From assembly GCA_031395485.1 (NCBI GenBank), contig JANNUS010000006.1, positions 124,001 through 188,000 on the forward strand: a stretch of 64,000 bases of DNA. The letters are read 5' to 3'. A program made the translations under genes and the position numbers. The DNA comes from UBA2336 sp031395485 (lineage in GTDB: Bacteria; Bacteroidota; Bacteroidia; Cytophagales; Cyclobacteriaceae). This document shows, piece by piece, positions 53,255 through 62,000 of this stretch. Positions within the stretch are counted from its first letter, which is position 1, and each line of letters opens with the position of its first letter. The notes under the pieces were generated by a model. The model had not been told where the DNA came from. It did not search any database and saw only the letters and a program-made list of their open reading frames with translations.

Positions 53255-53512
53255 CTACTTTTTAAATGTAAACTTAAAATATATGAGAAGGAGGCTTAGT
53301 GCTGCTATAATTGTATTACAAATGATCACGGGCCAGAGGTCCAGGTTGATGCCATAAATCAGCCAGACAATCGTACTCGAAAATACAATGAGCATCATGG
53401 CGGTACTCAAGTCACCAACACTCTTCGACTTCCAAGCTTTGTAAACCTGGGGAATAAAGGTGATACTGCTTAAAAAGGCTCCGGTATGGCCAACGGCTTC
53501 AATCCAAGTCAT
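53255..53512 (-). CDS. SemiSWEET-type sugar transporter
   Basis: From the ATG at 53512 the product has 85 residues, right for a bacterial SemiSWEET, which works as a dimer. Three membrane helices are visible (about 5-24, 35-54 and 58-79), with the PQ-loop motif F-I-P-Q-V-Y-K-A-W (about 18-26). It should move sugars by facilitated diffusion. The longer frame starting at 53557 runs into the TPR-CHAT gene. The gap to that gene's stop is 11 bases, so the two are likely co-transcribed, but no functional link is evident. Confidence 0.9.
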   Translation of the reverse strand: MTWIEAVGHTGAFLSSITFIPQVYKAWKSKSVGDLSTAMMLIVFSSTIVWLIYGINLDLWPVIICNTIIAALSLLLIYFKFTFKK

Positions 53513-53523
53513 AGTTTTCGAGT

Positions 53524-56500
53524 TTAGTTCATTCCTACGTGTATAAAGCCTGCCCAATTGTACGGATGGCTAAACTCAGCCTCCTGTAACATTTGCAACT
53601 TGGCTTTGCGCAACGAATGAGAAATAGATTTCGATTTTACAAACTGCTTATAGAATTTCTCCATTAACAAAGCGGTACTATTGTCTTGTACCGCCCAGAG
53701 TGAAACCACCAGGTTTTTAACACCGGCATATAAAAACGCGCGGGTCATGCTCATCATTCCTTCACCAACATCTACTTGTCCAAACCCGGTTTGACAGGCT
53801 GATAAGCAAACCAGATGGGTATGGCAGCGCAGTGAAAATATCTCATCCATAAACAAGATTCCATCCTCACGAGATGCCTGATTAAAAGAGAATGCAATAC
53901 CGGATGAATTCGCTGTTGGATAATCAACAAAACCGTGTGTGGCCAAATGGATTATCTCATACTGGTTTAGGTTTTTACTTTTAAAAGATGCCTCATCAGC
54001 ATCAATATCTAAAACCATTTCATTTTGAAAACCACTTTTGTTCAAGATTGACGAAATACTCTTTACTTCTGTTGCATTCATTTGTAATGGAGGAAAATCG
54101 TATGTGGCATACTTTGATTTGGTGGTGGCACTTCTCAACAAATCAGTACCTAAATTGCTTGCAGATTCAGCGTTGAAGTTCGGGGCATAGGCTAACATTC
54201 TTATTTTCTTCAATTCCTGGGCATAATCAGAGAATTCTTGCCAAAGCAATGTGGAAGAATAACCATGCGATAGCATTTTATCGCTGAGTAGAAATTTACA
54301 CTTACTCAACTCTGCTGCTGGCTTTATTACCAATACATCAAACGGAACATAGTTTATTTCTCCATCCGGAATAACTATGTAGCGCGTAATCTTCTTACTA
54401 TTTCTAAGAACAGAATCTATCGGAAAAATAAGTTGATTGTATAATTGATGGGCTGCAGGAATAAATTCGTTAGTAAGCTTAAGCCGGTTAATATTTGAAA
54501 GACCTCGAATTGATTTCATCAACGTTGTCTTGTCTTTAAGCAATACCATGTAATTCTTTTCTTTGGTAATGATCAATACATGAACTTTCTCATAACCAAC
54601 ATGATATTGTATTAAGGCCATATCGTCCTTTAGTAAATCCTTTTTAAGTGTTGAGGGTGATACCGTGGCAGCGCTGAATTTTAAATTATAGAATCCCGGA
54701 AGGTTATTTTTTACTGAATCAATCATTTGATCATGACGGGTTTGTAGCGTTACCAATCCCTCTTTATACTCCTGCAATAAATCGGGATTAGCCTCTTCCC
54801 CATACTCCATCTCTTCGACAATTTGTTTTGTCAGTAAACTGATTTGCTTTTGAGTGTTTTCGTTCTCGCTGATAACTTTTTGTGCAACATTGGCAAATTC
54901 TCCAATACGAACATCGCGAAGTGAATGTTGAAGCACCTGATACCTCGCCTTTTCCGCCATTTCAAATGCTTTATTAAAATAGTCTGTTTCATCCGTGAGG
55001 GTTAACATCCTATGGTAGTATTCTATTGCGATGTCAAAAAAATCACGAACCTCCCTGTTATAGGCTACCTGGTCTTCAAAAGATTTGAGGGACTTGCGCT
55101 TGGTTTCAATAATTGGGTAGGCAGTTAAAATATAGACCTCTGCCTTTTTAAGTTCTTTCGCAGAGTTGCGTGCTAAGGCAACAAGTAATAATCGGGAGTT
55201 TGAAACCAACACTTCATAGGAGTCACTATACTCCAACGATTCTTGGTGAGGCAATTGGTTGAGTTGAATGGCTTTTGTAAAGTAGCTGGTAGCTGAGTCA
55301 TACTGCTGTTGTTCTAAGTACTGTAATCCAATATCATTCAGAAGTTCAATATTTTGAGGGGAGAATAAAGGCATCACTGATTTCGTCAGGCGAAGTGCTT
55401 CTTGAAAATAAAATATGGATTCATGATATTTCTTCTGAAGATTATAATTAATGGCAAGGCTACTGCAGATATCTGCAAGAACATCGGAATCTATTTCTTC
55501 CTGAAGCCGTTCTGTCTGCAAGGCTGACAAATAAAGACTATCTGCTTGAGAATAATTACCAGCATTTGATTCCATTACACCTTTTCTATAGTTGAATTGA
55601 CTCCATATTTTAGCATCCGTAACATGCTTAGCCTTCATGAGGGCGTGTGCCGCCAATAACAGAATTGAAACAGAATCCTGTTGATTGAGAGACTCTTTTA
55701 TTCTGGCACGAGCAAATAGAATCAACAATTGAGTCTCCGTGGCATCCTCTTCTCGAAGAAAGCCATTGCTTTGTAACAATATTTTGTCGGCATAATCATA
55801 CTCAAAAATATCAGTTAAAAATGCTCCATAATTGAGAAGCATCTTCATGGCCTCTTCGCGTGAGTTTCTTTTCCCACCATCAAATAACAAGTACCATTTT
55901 TCATAATTCTGCTTACTCCTCAATAAATTTCCATTGTCTTGGTAAAATCGGGCTATGTTACTGTAAATAATTGCGAGCTGTTTGGTGTCGTGAAGATTAT
56001 TCTCATTAATAAAAATTGCTTTTTCATAATACAGCTTTGTAGCAACATAATCCGATTGCTCACTATAGACATTTGCTAAGTTGATGTATGCACGAGATAA
56101 CTCTTTAAATTTTGGAATGGGAGTGCTTTCCAAAATCTGTAAAGCACTATGATATTCCTGTTCTGCTTTTTTATAATCCCGTTTGCGCTTATAATTTAAC
56201 CCTCTGGTAATATGCACCTGTGCAAGCTTTATATAATACAATAGAGAGTCACTTTGAAAAAAATTCAAGGCTTGATTCAGATTCTCTGTTGCTTCATCAT
56301 AGTTGCCGACAGCACTCCACGACATGCCCAACCAGTGAGACAGCTCTCCAAACAATGGATCCTTAGCATTATTTTTCACCAATTCACTCGCTCTTTTCAG
56401 TGCGTTAAGGGACTCTTTAAACCGGTCTTTGCGATTCAAAATTTTACCTTCCAGTAAATAACTGCGCGCAAGTTCGTGGCTATTACGCGTTTGTTTTACG

Positions 56501-56751
56501 GTTTTAACAAATACTTCTGCTCCATCATAGTCTCCTTCTAAAAAAGACTTTTCAGCTTTTAAAAAATCTACTTCCATTTTCTCTTCGTGAGAAACGATTA
56601 AAGGCTGAAGAAGTGAGATGTAGTAGTTGGCTGAATAAGAATCTTCAATGATTAGGGAATGTTGGACCTTTTTTAAATAATCATTCGGAAGCTGGGCAAA
56701 TACAGTTATTGGAGTAAATAAAAATAAAAGTGCCAAGGTTTGGCAAACCAT
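53524..56751 (-). CDS. exported TPR-CHAT protein (caspase-like)
   Basis: From the ATG at 56751 the product has 1075 residues and starts with a signal peptide ending T-V-F-A-Q. Tetratricopeptide repeats cover about residues 25-570, with Tyr/Asn/Ala patterns such as A-x-x-x-Y-x-x-A. A coiled coil follows (about 640-700). The C-terminal CHAT domain (about 770-1070) has the catalytic His in H-L-A-T-H-G near 937 and the Cys in S-A-C-Q-T-G near 985, so the protease dyad appears intact. Export separates it from the cytoplasmic TPR-CHAT of gRAMP/Craspase systems. Substrate and role are unknown. The in-frame ATG at 56817 precedes the signal peptide by a polar stretch and is less likely. Confidence 0.9.
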   Translation of the reverse strand: MVCQTLALLFLFTPITVFAQLPNDYLKKVQHSLIIEDSYSANYYISLLQPLIVSHEEKMEVDFLKAEKSFLEGDYDGAEVFVKTVKQTRNSHELARSYLLEGKILNRKDRFKESLNALKRASELVKNNAKDPLFGELSHWLGMSWSAVGNYDEATENLNQALNFFQSDSLLYYIKLAQVHITRGLNYKRKRDYKKAEQEYHSALQILESTPIPKFKELSRAYINLANVYSEQSDYVATKLYYEKAIFINENNLHDTKQLAIIYSNIARFYQDNGNLLRSKQNYEKWYLLFDGGKRNSREEAMKMLLNYGAFLTDIFEYDYADKILLQSNGFLREEDATETQLLILFARARIKESLNQQDSVSILLLAAHALMKAKHVTDAKIWSQFNYRKGVMESNAGNYSQADSLYLSALQTERLQEEIDSDVLADICSSLAINYNLQKKYHESIFYFQEALRLTKSVMPLFSPQNIELLNDIGLQYLEQQQYDSATSYFTKAIQLNQLPHQESLEYSDSYEVLVSNSRLLLVALARNSAKELKKAEVYILTAYPIIETKRKSLKSFEDQVAYNREVRDFFDIAIEYYHRMLTLTDETDYFNKAFEMAEKARYQVLQHSLRDVRIGEFANVAQKVISENENTQKQISLLTKQIVEEMEYGEEANPDLLQEYKEGLVTLQTRHDQMIDSVKNNLPGFYNLKFSAATVSPSTLKKDLLKDDMALIQYHVGYEKVHVLIITKEKNYMVLLKDKTTLMKSIRGLSNINRLKLTNEFIPAAHQLYNQLIFPIDSVLRNSKKITRYIVIPDGEINYVPFDVLVIKPAAELSKCKFLLSDKMLSHGYSSTLLWQEFSDYAQELKKIRMLAYAPNFNAESASNLGTDLLRSATTKSKYATYDFPPLQMNATEVKSISSILNKSGFQNEMVLDIDADEASFKSKNLNQYEIIHLATHGFVDYPTANSSGIAFSFNQASREDGILFMDEIFSLRCHTHLVCLSACQTGFGQVDVGEGMMSMTRAFLYAGVKNLVVSLWAVQDNSTALLMEKFYKQFVKSKSISHSLRKAKLQMLQEAEFSHPYNWAGFIHVGMN

Positions 56752-56884
56752 ATTTGAACTTTGTGCAACTATGCCCGAGTAATTTACCCGCACAGCTACC
56801 TTTAGTTCAGGTAACATCCACAGTTGTCGTTACTGTGGACGTAGTATTTGAAGAGGAACGTACTTTTGACATATGTCGTAGATT

Positions 56885-57199
56885 TTAACTTGTTGAGGCT
56901 AAGTACTCCAAAGTAATTTGTTCTAAAGGACTTGAAACTCCCCTCCAATGCGTCACATAATATTTACCTTGATTTGCTTTTAGCGTACAGCGAAATTCAG
57001 ATATAATTTTATACGCAAGAACATAATCCGCCACTGTACTACCTTCTGCCTTAAAAAAAACCACACACCAGAAATCATCGGAAGATTCAGGGACAGAAGC
57101 GAGATGGATATTAGTCGCCCCATCTGGAACTATAGTTGCATATTCAGATGTAAGGTCAGGGGAAGGAACCCAAGATGAGTTAAAATGTGTATCTAACAT
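56885..57199 (-). CDS. hypothetical protein, 104 aa
   Basis: A 104-residue protein without signal peptide or membrane segment. It has aromatic and beta-like stretches (F-W-C-V-V-F-F-K-A-E, Y-Y-V-T-H-W-R-G) and two cysteines. I do not recognise a family. It lies upstream of the TPR-CHAT gene on the same strand, with a 133-base gap containing a CCACAG/CTGTGG palindrome. It sits in the part of the window where gene remnants appear, so it could be a recent arrival or a small orphan. Confidence 0.55.
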   Translation of the reverse strand: MLDTHFNSSWVPSPDLTSEYATIVPDGATNIHLASVPESSDDFWCVVFFKAEGSTVADYVLAYKIISEFRCTLKANQGKYYVTHWRGVSSPLEQITLEYLASTS

Positions 57200-57343
57200 A
57201 TTACAGATTGTTTTGGTTAATTAAATCAACCCCTCATCCAAGCTGTTAATGTATGAAATCTACAAAAATTATTTTAAATCTGCGAAGATTAAACTCGACT
57301 TAATAATTAAATAACTACGTAAGTATTCAATAAACGAAGTGAC

Positions 57344-57409
57344 ATGCCTCATTCGTTCGTTATCGGTGATATCCATGGCGCCCACAAGGCCTTGCTTCAA
57401 GTGTCATGA
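57344..57409 (+). pseudogene. remnant of a metallophosphatase gene (5' end)
   Basis: The frame reads M-P-H-S-F-V-I-G-D-I-H-G-A-H-K-A-L-L-Q-V-S then stop. V-I-G-D-I-H-G-x-x-x-A-L is the first metal-binding motif of calcineurin-like serine/threonine phosphatases, which are normally over 200 residues. Nothing homologous follows the stop in any frame that I can read. It is the truncated N-terminus of such a gene. It cannot be functional in this form. Confidence 0.6.
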
Positions 57410-57459
57410 GGCCCTTGTACCTCATTTAAATTCAGGTATATCGAAGGAAAGAGAATATA

Positions 57460-58173
57460 TTATTGCTTTCCATCTGTGAGTGAACGTTGTGCTGCACGTA
57501 TCAGTATCTTAAAATCTGATTTAATCAGATCTACACTTTTTAACTTGTTGTAATCCACAAAGCTGAGATCACTTCTATGCATGATACTTCCGTAGATCAC
57601 CATAGCCGCTAGCAAACTTCCTCGATAATCTGGATGAAAGTCATCTGGGCCATACAGTTTAAACTCCGGATAATTCTCCCATACTTTCAACCACGCTTTA
57701 CCGGCTGGACAAAAAATACCGTTTACAGAATCTGCCAACAGTTTGTACGATTCAAACACTCCAGGAAAATCAGCCGATCTGGCTTTTGCGGGCCACACCA
57801 TGTATGAAACCAGCTTGGCATTGTATTGATCACAAAGGACATCAAACTTCAATCCGTAATCAAGCAAATAGGTTCGGCCTTCGGTTTGCGAAGATGGCCC
57901 CTGCTGTACAACAACAAAATTGTACAAGCCTGATTCAATTTCCTTCTGCGCTTTGCTTTCATTCCAATGATCTTCCAATGCGTAGTTCGGAAGGGCTAGC
58001 ATTCGATACGTCATTTCAACGCTGTCGCATTTAGCGATAAGTTTTACTAATTCCGGTAAGCTATTGTAATACGTAAGACTGTTACCTATAAACAAGATGT
58101 TCACTTTCTTTTGGCCAACGCCAGCGAGTGTGACGTGACAAATAAAAAAAAGAAGGGCTACCTTTTTATGCAT
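57460..58173 (-). CDS. secreted SGNH/GDSL-type hydrolase
   Basis: From the ATG at 58173 the product has 237 residues and a signal peptide near A-G-V-G-Q. Block I is F-I-G-N-S-L-T-Y (nucleophile S32), V-V-V-Q-Q-G-P-S-S near 90-98 is the block III-like stretch, and D-D-F-H-P-D-Y-R-G near 192-200 has the acid-base His. Such proteins act as esterases or acetyl hydrolases, often on glycans. The start overlaps the nuclease stop by 8 bases. An in-frame TTG two codons earlier is possible. The substrate is not known. Confidence 0.88.
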   Translation of the reverse strand: MHKKVALLFFICHVTLAGVGQKKVNILFIGNSLTYYNSLPELVKLIAKCDSVEMTYRMLALPNYALEDHWNESKAQKEIESGLYNFVVVQQGPSSQTEGRTYLLDYGLKFDVLCDQYNAKLVSYMVWPAKARSADFPGVFESYKLLADSVNGIFCPAGKAWLKVWENYPEFKLYGPDDFHPDYRGSLLAAMVIYGSIMHRSDLSFVDYNKLKSVDLIKSDFKILIRAAQRSLTDGKQ

Positions 58174-59545
58174 GCTCAAACTGAATCACCTCCGACCCGC
58201 GTGGGTTGACCAAAAATGAATTGATGAGATTTTGAACAGTTGGTGTTTCATGTCCAATTTTTACATACCTGCGTGCTGTTTCAAAATCAGTTACCACCGT
58301 ATCTTTTTCCATAAATCCAAAACCAAGGTAATTTCCATTTTCTACCAGCACCATACCACGTTCTTCGGTATTTCTTCCTTTACCTATGATCGCAAGCGAC
58401 TCGCCTTTGCCTTTAAAAGATACAATTGCCTTGGTAGATCGCTTACTATATTTCGCTACAGTTTCCACTCCCATACAGGCGCCTTTACATTCACCGGACT
58501 GATGTTGAAAACACAGTCCTTTTGAAAGCTGAAGTCCACTAAGCTTTGGACAAAGATTAAACTCGCGCACCTTTTCCCACAGCGAATTCCAAGCATCACC
58601 TTTTGTGCTAAAACGAATCAAGGGGCGAGAGCCCTTTGAAACCATATTCACTGAAAAACGGTGGTACCCATTGCGATCTTCATAATCGTAAATGCCCCAC
58701 TCTTCAACTTTATATTTTTGTGCATGATTATACTTCGGCCAAAACCTGCGTATCTCCTGTGACTCCAGAATTAAAGCAATCAACTCATTACCTGTGAGCT
58801 CGTAACTAATATGATGAATTTCATTTCTGATTTTTGAGCGACTCCACTCGCGTGCATCGCCCGTAAAATGCCCGACAATTCGTTTTTTAATATTGTTCGC
58901 TTTGCCAACATAAATTACTTGTCCGCGGGCATTCAAAAAATAATATACCCCGGCTTTAGAAGGCAGCTTATCATACTCTTCTTTTGGTAAGTTCGGAGGT
59001 AGAATGGTTTCGCCCGAATTACGCTTCAACGATTTGCTGATGTACCCATCACGATCGCGTTGCAACAACATGTTAAATACTTTTACCGTGGCTTCTGCAT
59101 CGCCTCCTGCGCGGTGACGGTTCAGAATTTTAATTCCTAAACTTTCTGCTAGGCTCCCCAGACTATAGGAACGTAATCCAGGAATAATTTTTCGGCTTAA
59201 CCGAACGGTGCACAATTTTTTTGTTTGCCAGGCAATACCCGCTTGCTCAAACTCTTTCTTTAAAAACGAATAATCGAAGTGCGCGTTGTGTGCGACAAAT
59301 ACTCTGCCTTCCAGCAGGCGCATAATGTCTTCGGCCATTTCTTCGAACGTGGGCGCATCCATTACCATTTCTGTAGAGATGCCTGTAAGACCCGTTATGT
59401 AGTGTGGAATATTCCTCCCGGGATTGATCAATGCCTGAAAATGATCCGTTACCTCAATTCCATTGTGATGGTATATGGCAATTTCTGTGATGCGATGATT
59501 CTCTGCATAGCCCCCGGTAGTCTCAATATCCACAATCGCATACAT
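58166..59545 (-). CDS. DnaQ-type exonuclease fused to GIY-YIG nuclease
   Basis: A 459-residue two-nuclease protein. The N-terminal DEDDh exonuclease (about 1-162) has D6, E8, D91, H144 and D149. The GIY-YIG domain (about 195-272) has G-V-Y-Y (199-202), Y-V-G-K-A (212-216), R222 and E254. A four-cysteine cluster at C332, C345, C353 and C357 has the spacing x12, x7, x3, close to the iron-sulfur site of UvrC. The C-terminal part lacks the UvrC RNase H and HhH domains. It is thus a Cho-like single-incision nuclease with a trimming exonuclease attached, probably in DNA repair. Confidence 0.93.
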   Translation of the reverse strand: MYAIVDIETTGGYAENHRITEIAIYHHNGIEVTDHFQALINPGRNIPHYITGLTGISTEMVMDAPTFEEMAEDIMRLLEGRVFVAHNAHFDYSFLKKEFEQAGIAWQTKKLCTVRLSRKIIPGLRSYSLGSLAESLGIKILNRHRAGGDAEATVKVFNMLLQRDRDGYISKSLKRNSGETILPPNLPKEEYDKLPSKAGVYYFLNARGQVIYVGKANNIKKRIVGHFTGDAREWSRSKIRNEIHHISYELTGNELIALILESQEIRRFWPKYNHAQKYKVEEWGIYDYEDRNGYHRFSVNMVSKGSRPLIRFSTKGDAWNSLWEKVREFNLCPKLSGLQLSKGLCFQHQSGECKGACMGVETVAKYSKRSTKAIVSFKGKGESLAIIGKGRNTEERGMVLVENGNYLGFGFMEKDTVVTDFETARRYVKIGHETPTVQNLINSFLVNPRGSEVIQFEHA

Positions 59546-59556
59546 GCCGCAAGGTA

Positions 59557-59564
59557 TATATTTG
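59557..59564 (+). promoter_or_regulatory. -7 box upstream of the holin-like gene
   Basis: TATATTTG matches TAnnTTTG, 43 bases before the ATG at 59608, between divergent genes. No -33 TTG at the usual distance. Confidence 0.4.
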
Positions 59565-59607
59565 ACATAATCATATAAAGACAGATATTGAATGATATTT
59601 ATTAACC

Positions 59608-59958
59608 ATGAACTGGATCATTCGCTTTTTATTGAACGGATTAGCCGTTGTACTAACCGCTTATCTTTTACCCGGTGTTGACGTCACGGATTATTGGACA
59701 GCCTTAATCGTGGCACTGGTGCTATCCATTGCCAATGTTGTCGTGAAACCTATACTGATCATCTTTACCATTCCGATTACGATTTTAACGCTTGGCTTAT
59801 TTCTGCTGGTCATCAATGCCATGATCATTTTAATGGCGGATTACTTTGTTGATGGGTTCAGTGTGGATGGGTTTTGGTGGGCATTGTTATTTAGTCTGAT
59901 CCTTTCACTGTTCAATAGCATGTTTGGAGATTTAACGAAGGAAAAGAAAACTAATTGA
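59608..59958 (+). CDS. phage-holin-4-like membrane protein (YvlD type)
   Basis: A 116-residue protein with four hydrophobic segments (about 4-22, 29-47, 52-77 and 88-106). It belongs to the family named phage holin family 4, of which B. subtilis YvlD is a chromosomal member. In spite of its name it is usually not linked to phage; the motif V-V-K-P-I-L-I-I-F-T-I-P-I-T-I-L-T-L-G is the family mark. No phage genes are nearby, so a holin role is not supported. The stop codon touches the palindromic element at 59957-60134. Confidence 0.88.
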   Translation: MNWIIRFLLNGLAVVLTAYLLPGVDVTDYWTALIVALVLSIANVVVKPILIIFTIPITILTLGLFLLVINAMIILMADYFVDGFSVDGFWWALLFSLILSLFNSMFGDLTKEKKTN

Positions 59959-60134
59959 GTATCCGTAATGATTCCTAAATAATATTTGTTCGTCATTTCG
60001 CAGTCCGGCCACAGGCAGGACGGAGAAATCCCCTTATTCGCGTAACCCTCAAGGGGATTTCTCCGCTCACCTTCCTTCGTCAGGTTCGCTACGAAATGAC
60101 GTTCATACTATTTTAGTACTTGAAACGGATACAC
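59957..60134 (-). repeat. MITE-like palindromic element, copy B
   Basis: A 178 bp element beginning GAGTATCCGT and ending ACGGATACAC. It is the inverted copy of the element at 28-204, about 90 percent identical by eye, including the two nested palindromes. It begins at the last bases of the holin-like gene, so it may also act as its terminator. No target-site duplication could be called with confidence. Confidence 0.8.
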
Positions 60135-60173
60135 ATAAAAAATAATTCGTAGCATCACGAAAAGAAGAATTCC

Positions 60174-60857
60174 TTAATTCTTTCGCTCTACAACACGAAT
60201 CTTCAATGGAATTTCGCGCAGCGGTTTATCTTCATTGAACACTTTTTCTTTCGCGATTAGGTCAATCACCTCAAAGCCCTCAATTACTTCACCAAATACC
60301 GTGTATTTCTGATCCAGTTCCATATAGCCACCTTGCGTTAGGTAGGCCTGTTTCTGTTCAGGTGTTAACGTGAGACCAAGATTGCGGGCATCGATGTCAA
60401 TATCATCCTGGTTATAACCTCCGCCATGAATGATAAAAAAATCCGAAGCTGATGATTGCATCTCCGGATTGTTTTCACTCACACGTGCCATGGATAGCGC
60501 ACCCTTCTTATGAAAATGATTTGGTCTTAATTCCGCAGGCACACGATACGCTAAATTTTGCTTGAGATCACCCCCCTGAATCATAAACTCATACATGATA
60601 CGATAGAAATTAGCATCATCATAAAACCCTTCCTTAATCAGCTTAACAAAATTGGCGCGATGTAATGGAGTATCTTCAAACAATCGAAGGTGCATGGTTC
60701 CGTATTTCGTTTCAATGATCACTTCATTTTCCGGATTCTCCTGCCCGTACTTCGTGAGTACCTCACGAATATTTTCTTGCGTGATTACAGGTCCTTTTGA
60801 TTTGGAGCATCCAAACAGAATTAATAGAAACAGAAAAACGGTTGTATGTTTTTTCAT
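60174..60857 (-). CDS. cyclophilin-type peptidylprolyl isomerase, lipoprotein
   Basis: A 227-residue PPIase that catalyses cis-trans isomerisation of prolyl bonds in the envelope. The lipobox F-G-C gives C17 as the acylated residue. The cyclophilin domain (about 45-222) has F-Y-D-D-A-N-F-Y-R-I-M-Y-E-F-M-I-Q-G-G-D (about 92-111) and Y-T-V-F-G-E-V-I-E-G-F-E-V-I-D (about 186-200). The ATG overlaps the TGA of the beta-galactosidase remnant in the four bases ATGA, so the gene was once the second gene of a coupled pair. Its present promoter is not clear. Confidence 0.93.
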   Translation of the reverse strand: MKKHTTVFLFLLILFGCSKSKGPVITQENIREVLTKYGQENPENEVIIETKYGTMHLRLFEDTPLHRANFVKLIKEGFYDDANFYRIMYEFMIQGGDLKQNLAYRVPAELRPNHFHKKGALSMARVSENNPEMQSSASDFFIIHGGGYNQDDIDIDARNLGLTLTPEQKQAYLTQGGYMELDQKYTVFGEVIEGFEVIDLIAKEKVFNEDKPLREIPLKIRVVERKN

Positions 60858-61054
60858 AACGAATCTAAAATTGGGTGATCAATTGTTTTAAGATGCGTTT
60901 GTGGTTTATCATTTTGCTGCTCGAAAATTACAACTTCATTCTTTCCTTTCTTCAGCCAGCAGCCCGGAAGATACAATGTTTGTTGCGGGCCTACACTCCA
61001 ATATCGTCCAATATTAAATCCGTTCACAAATACAATACCTTTACCAATAACCTG
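60854..61054 (-). pseudogene. C-terminal remnant of a GH35 beta-galactosidase
   Basis: A 66-residue open stretch reads G-K-G-I-V-F-V-N-G-F-N-I-G-R-Y-W-S-V-G-P, then Q-Q-T-L-Y-L-P-G-C-W-L-K-K-G-K-N-E, and ends in a TGA overlapping the PPIase start. G-K-G-x-V-x-V-N-G-x-N-x-G-R-Y-W and L-Y-x-P-x-x-W-L-K-x-G-x-N form the end of the galactose-binding jelly-roll domain of GH35 beta-galactosidases. A stop codon precedes it in frame, and there is no catalytic domain upstream. The body of the gene is gone. Confidence 0.75.
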
Positions 61055-61169
61055 TCACATCCTTACTTACCAATAATGACTGGAGAAACAATACCCTTTG
61101 TGTTGTGAATGATTTCATCAACATAAATTAACACATATGGAGCTATTTTAAGTTACATAATAGCAATAC

Positions 61170-61183
61170 TTTCACATATGAAA
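61170..61183. promoter_or_regulatory. candidate operator upstream of the TetR gene
   Basis: TTTCA (61170-61174), CATA, TGAAA (61179-61183), a short palindrome 46 bases before the TetR-family start. TetR proteins often bind such sites in their own promoter. The site is short, and chance is not excluded. Confidence 0.3.
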
Positions 61184-61203
61184 ATATTACTATAAATAAA
61201 TTT

Positions 61204-61211
61204 TAACTTTG
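61204..61211 (+). promoter_or_regulatory. -7 box upstream of the TetR gene
   Basis: TAACTTTG matches TAnnTTTG, 17 bases before the ATG at 61229. No -33 TTG at the usual distance. Confidence 0.4.
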
Positions 61212-61228
61212 ACAGAAAGCAGTAAAAA

Positions 61229-61912
61229 ATGAACTGGCAGATACAAATTCAACTGAACGAAAAGCTTTTTATACGTGATCCTGCACTTTCGGAGGTGGGT
61301 AGAAGTATTGTAAAGCAGGGAGCCACCATGATCGAAAAAATGGGGCTCGAAGAATTTACCTTTAAAAAACTTGCAACCAAGCTTAAAACCAACGAGTCTA
61401 GCGTTTACCGATATTTTGAGAACAAGCACCGGCTGTTACTCTATTTAGTAGACTGGTACTGGAGATGGATTGAGTATCAGGTGATAGTGCATACCAACAA
61501 TATCAAGGATCCTAATAATAAGATTGATGTTATTCTTAACATTTTGATGCTCAAAGTGGAAGGTGATCTAATGGGAGGGCCTGAAGTCGACAAACAAATT
61601 CTGCATCAGTTGATAATAAAAGAAGGTTCAAAATCTTATTTGACCAGCCACGTGACAGAAGATAATAAACTGCAACTGTTTAAGCCCTATAAAGATTTAT
61701 GTGCGCGGATTGCGGAAGTCCTTCTTGAGATTAATCCAAAATATAAGTATGGGAGGTCACTGACCAGTACGGTTCTTGAAATGGCGCATTATCAGTATTT
61801 TTTCATGCATAACTTGCCCAGGCTTACTGATTTTGGCCAGAATAAGGATGAAAAAGAGGTTATCAACTTTCTACGTCATTTAATACTCGCGTCTCTTTCC
61901 TCTACCAAGTAA
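61229..61912 (+). CDS. TetR/AcrR family transcriptional regulator
   Basis: A 227-residue regulator. The N-terminal helix-turn-helix (about 25-70) has F-T-F-K-K-L-A-T-K-L-K-T-N-E-S-S-V-Y-R-Y-F, the family signature. The C-terminal helical ligand domain is rich in aromatic residues and should bind a small effector. A 17-residue N-terminal extension comes before the usual start. It has no adjacent target gene: upstream is only the beta-galactosidase remnant, and downstream are small uncertain genes. It may once have controlled the lost gene, or it may act elsewhere. Confidence 0.9.
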   Translation: MNWQIQIQLNEKLFIRDPALSEVGRSIVKQGATMIEKMGLEEFTFKKLATKLKTNESSVYRYFENKHRLLLYLVDWYWRWIEYQVIVHTNNIKDPNNKIDVILNILMLKVEGDLMGGPEVDKQILHQLIIKEGSKSYLTSHVTEDNKLQLFKPYKDLCARIAEVLLEINPKYKYGRSLTSTVLEMAHYQYFFMHNLPRLTDFGQNKDEKEVINFLRHLILASLSSTK

Positions 61913-62000
61913 ACAAAAAAAAGAGTTGCTAATTTGAAACCATTCAATCTGCATTTTCGTTTTAACAGTATTACTTTCATATAATAATGTTTTACTCTGT

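Noticed and set aside
53524..56751. Component of a Craspase (gRAMP/TPR-CHAT) immune system
   Set aside because: No CRISPR array or gRAMP gene is present, and a signal peptide would export the protein away from the cytoplasm.
59608..59958. Phage holin as a sign of a prophage
   Set aside because: The family name is misleading; members are common chromosomal membrane proteins, and there are no other phage genes near.
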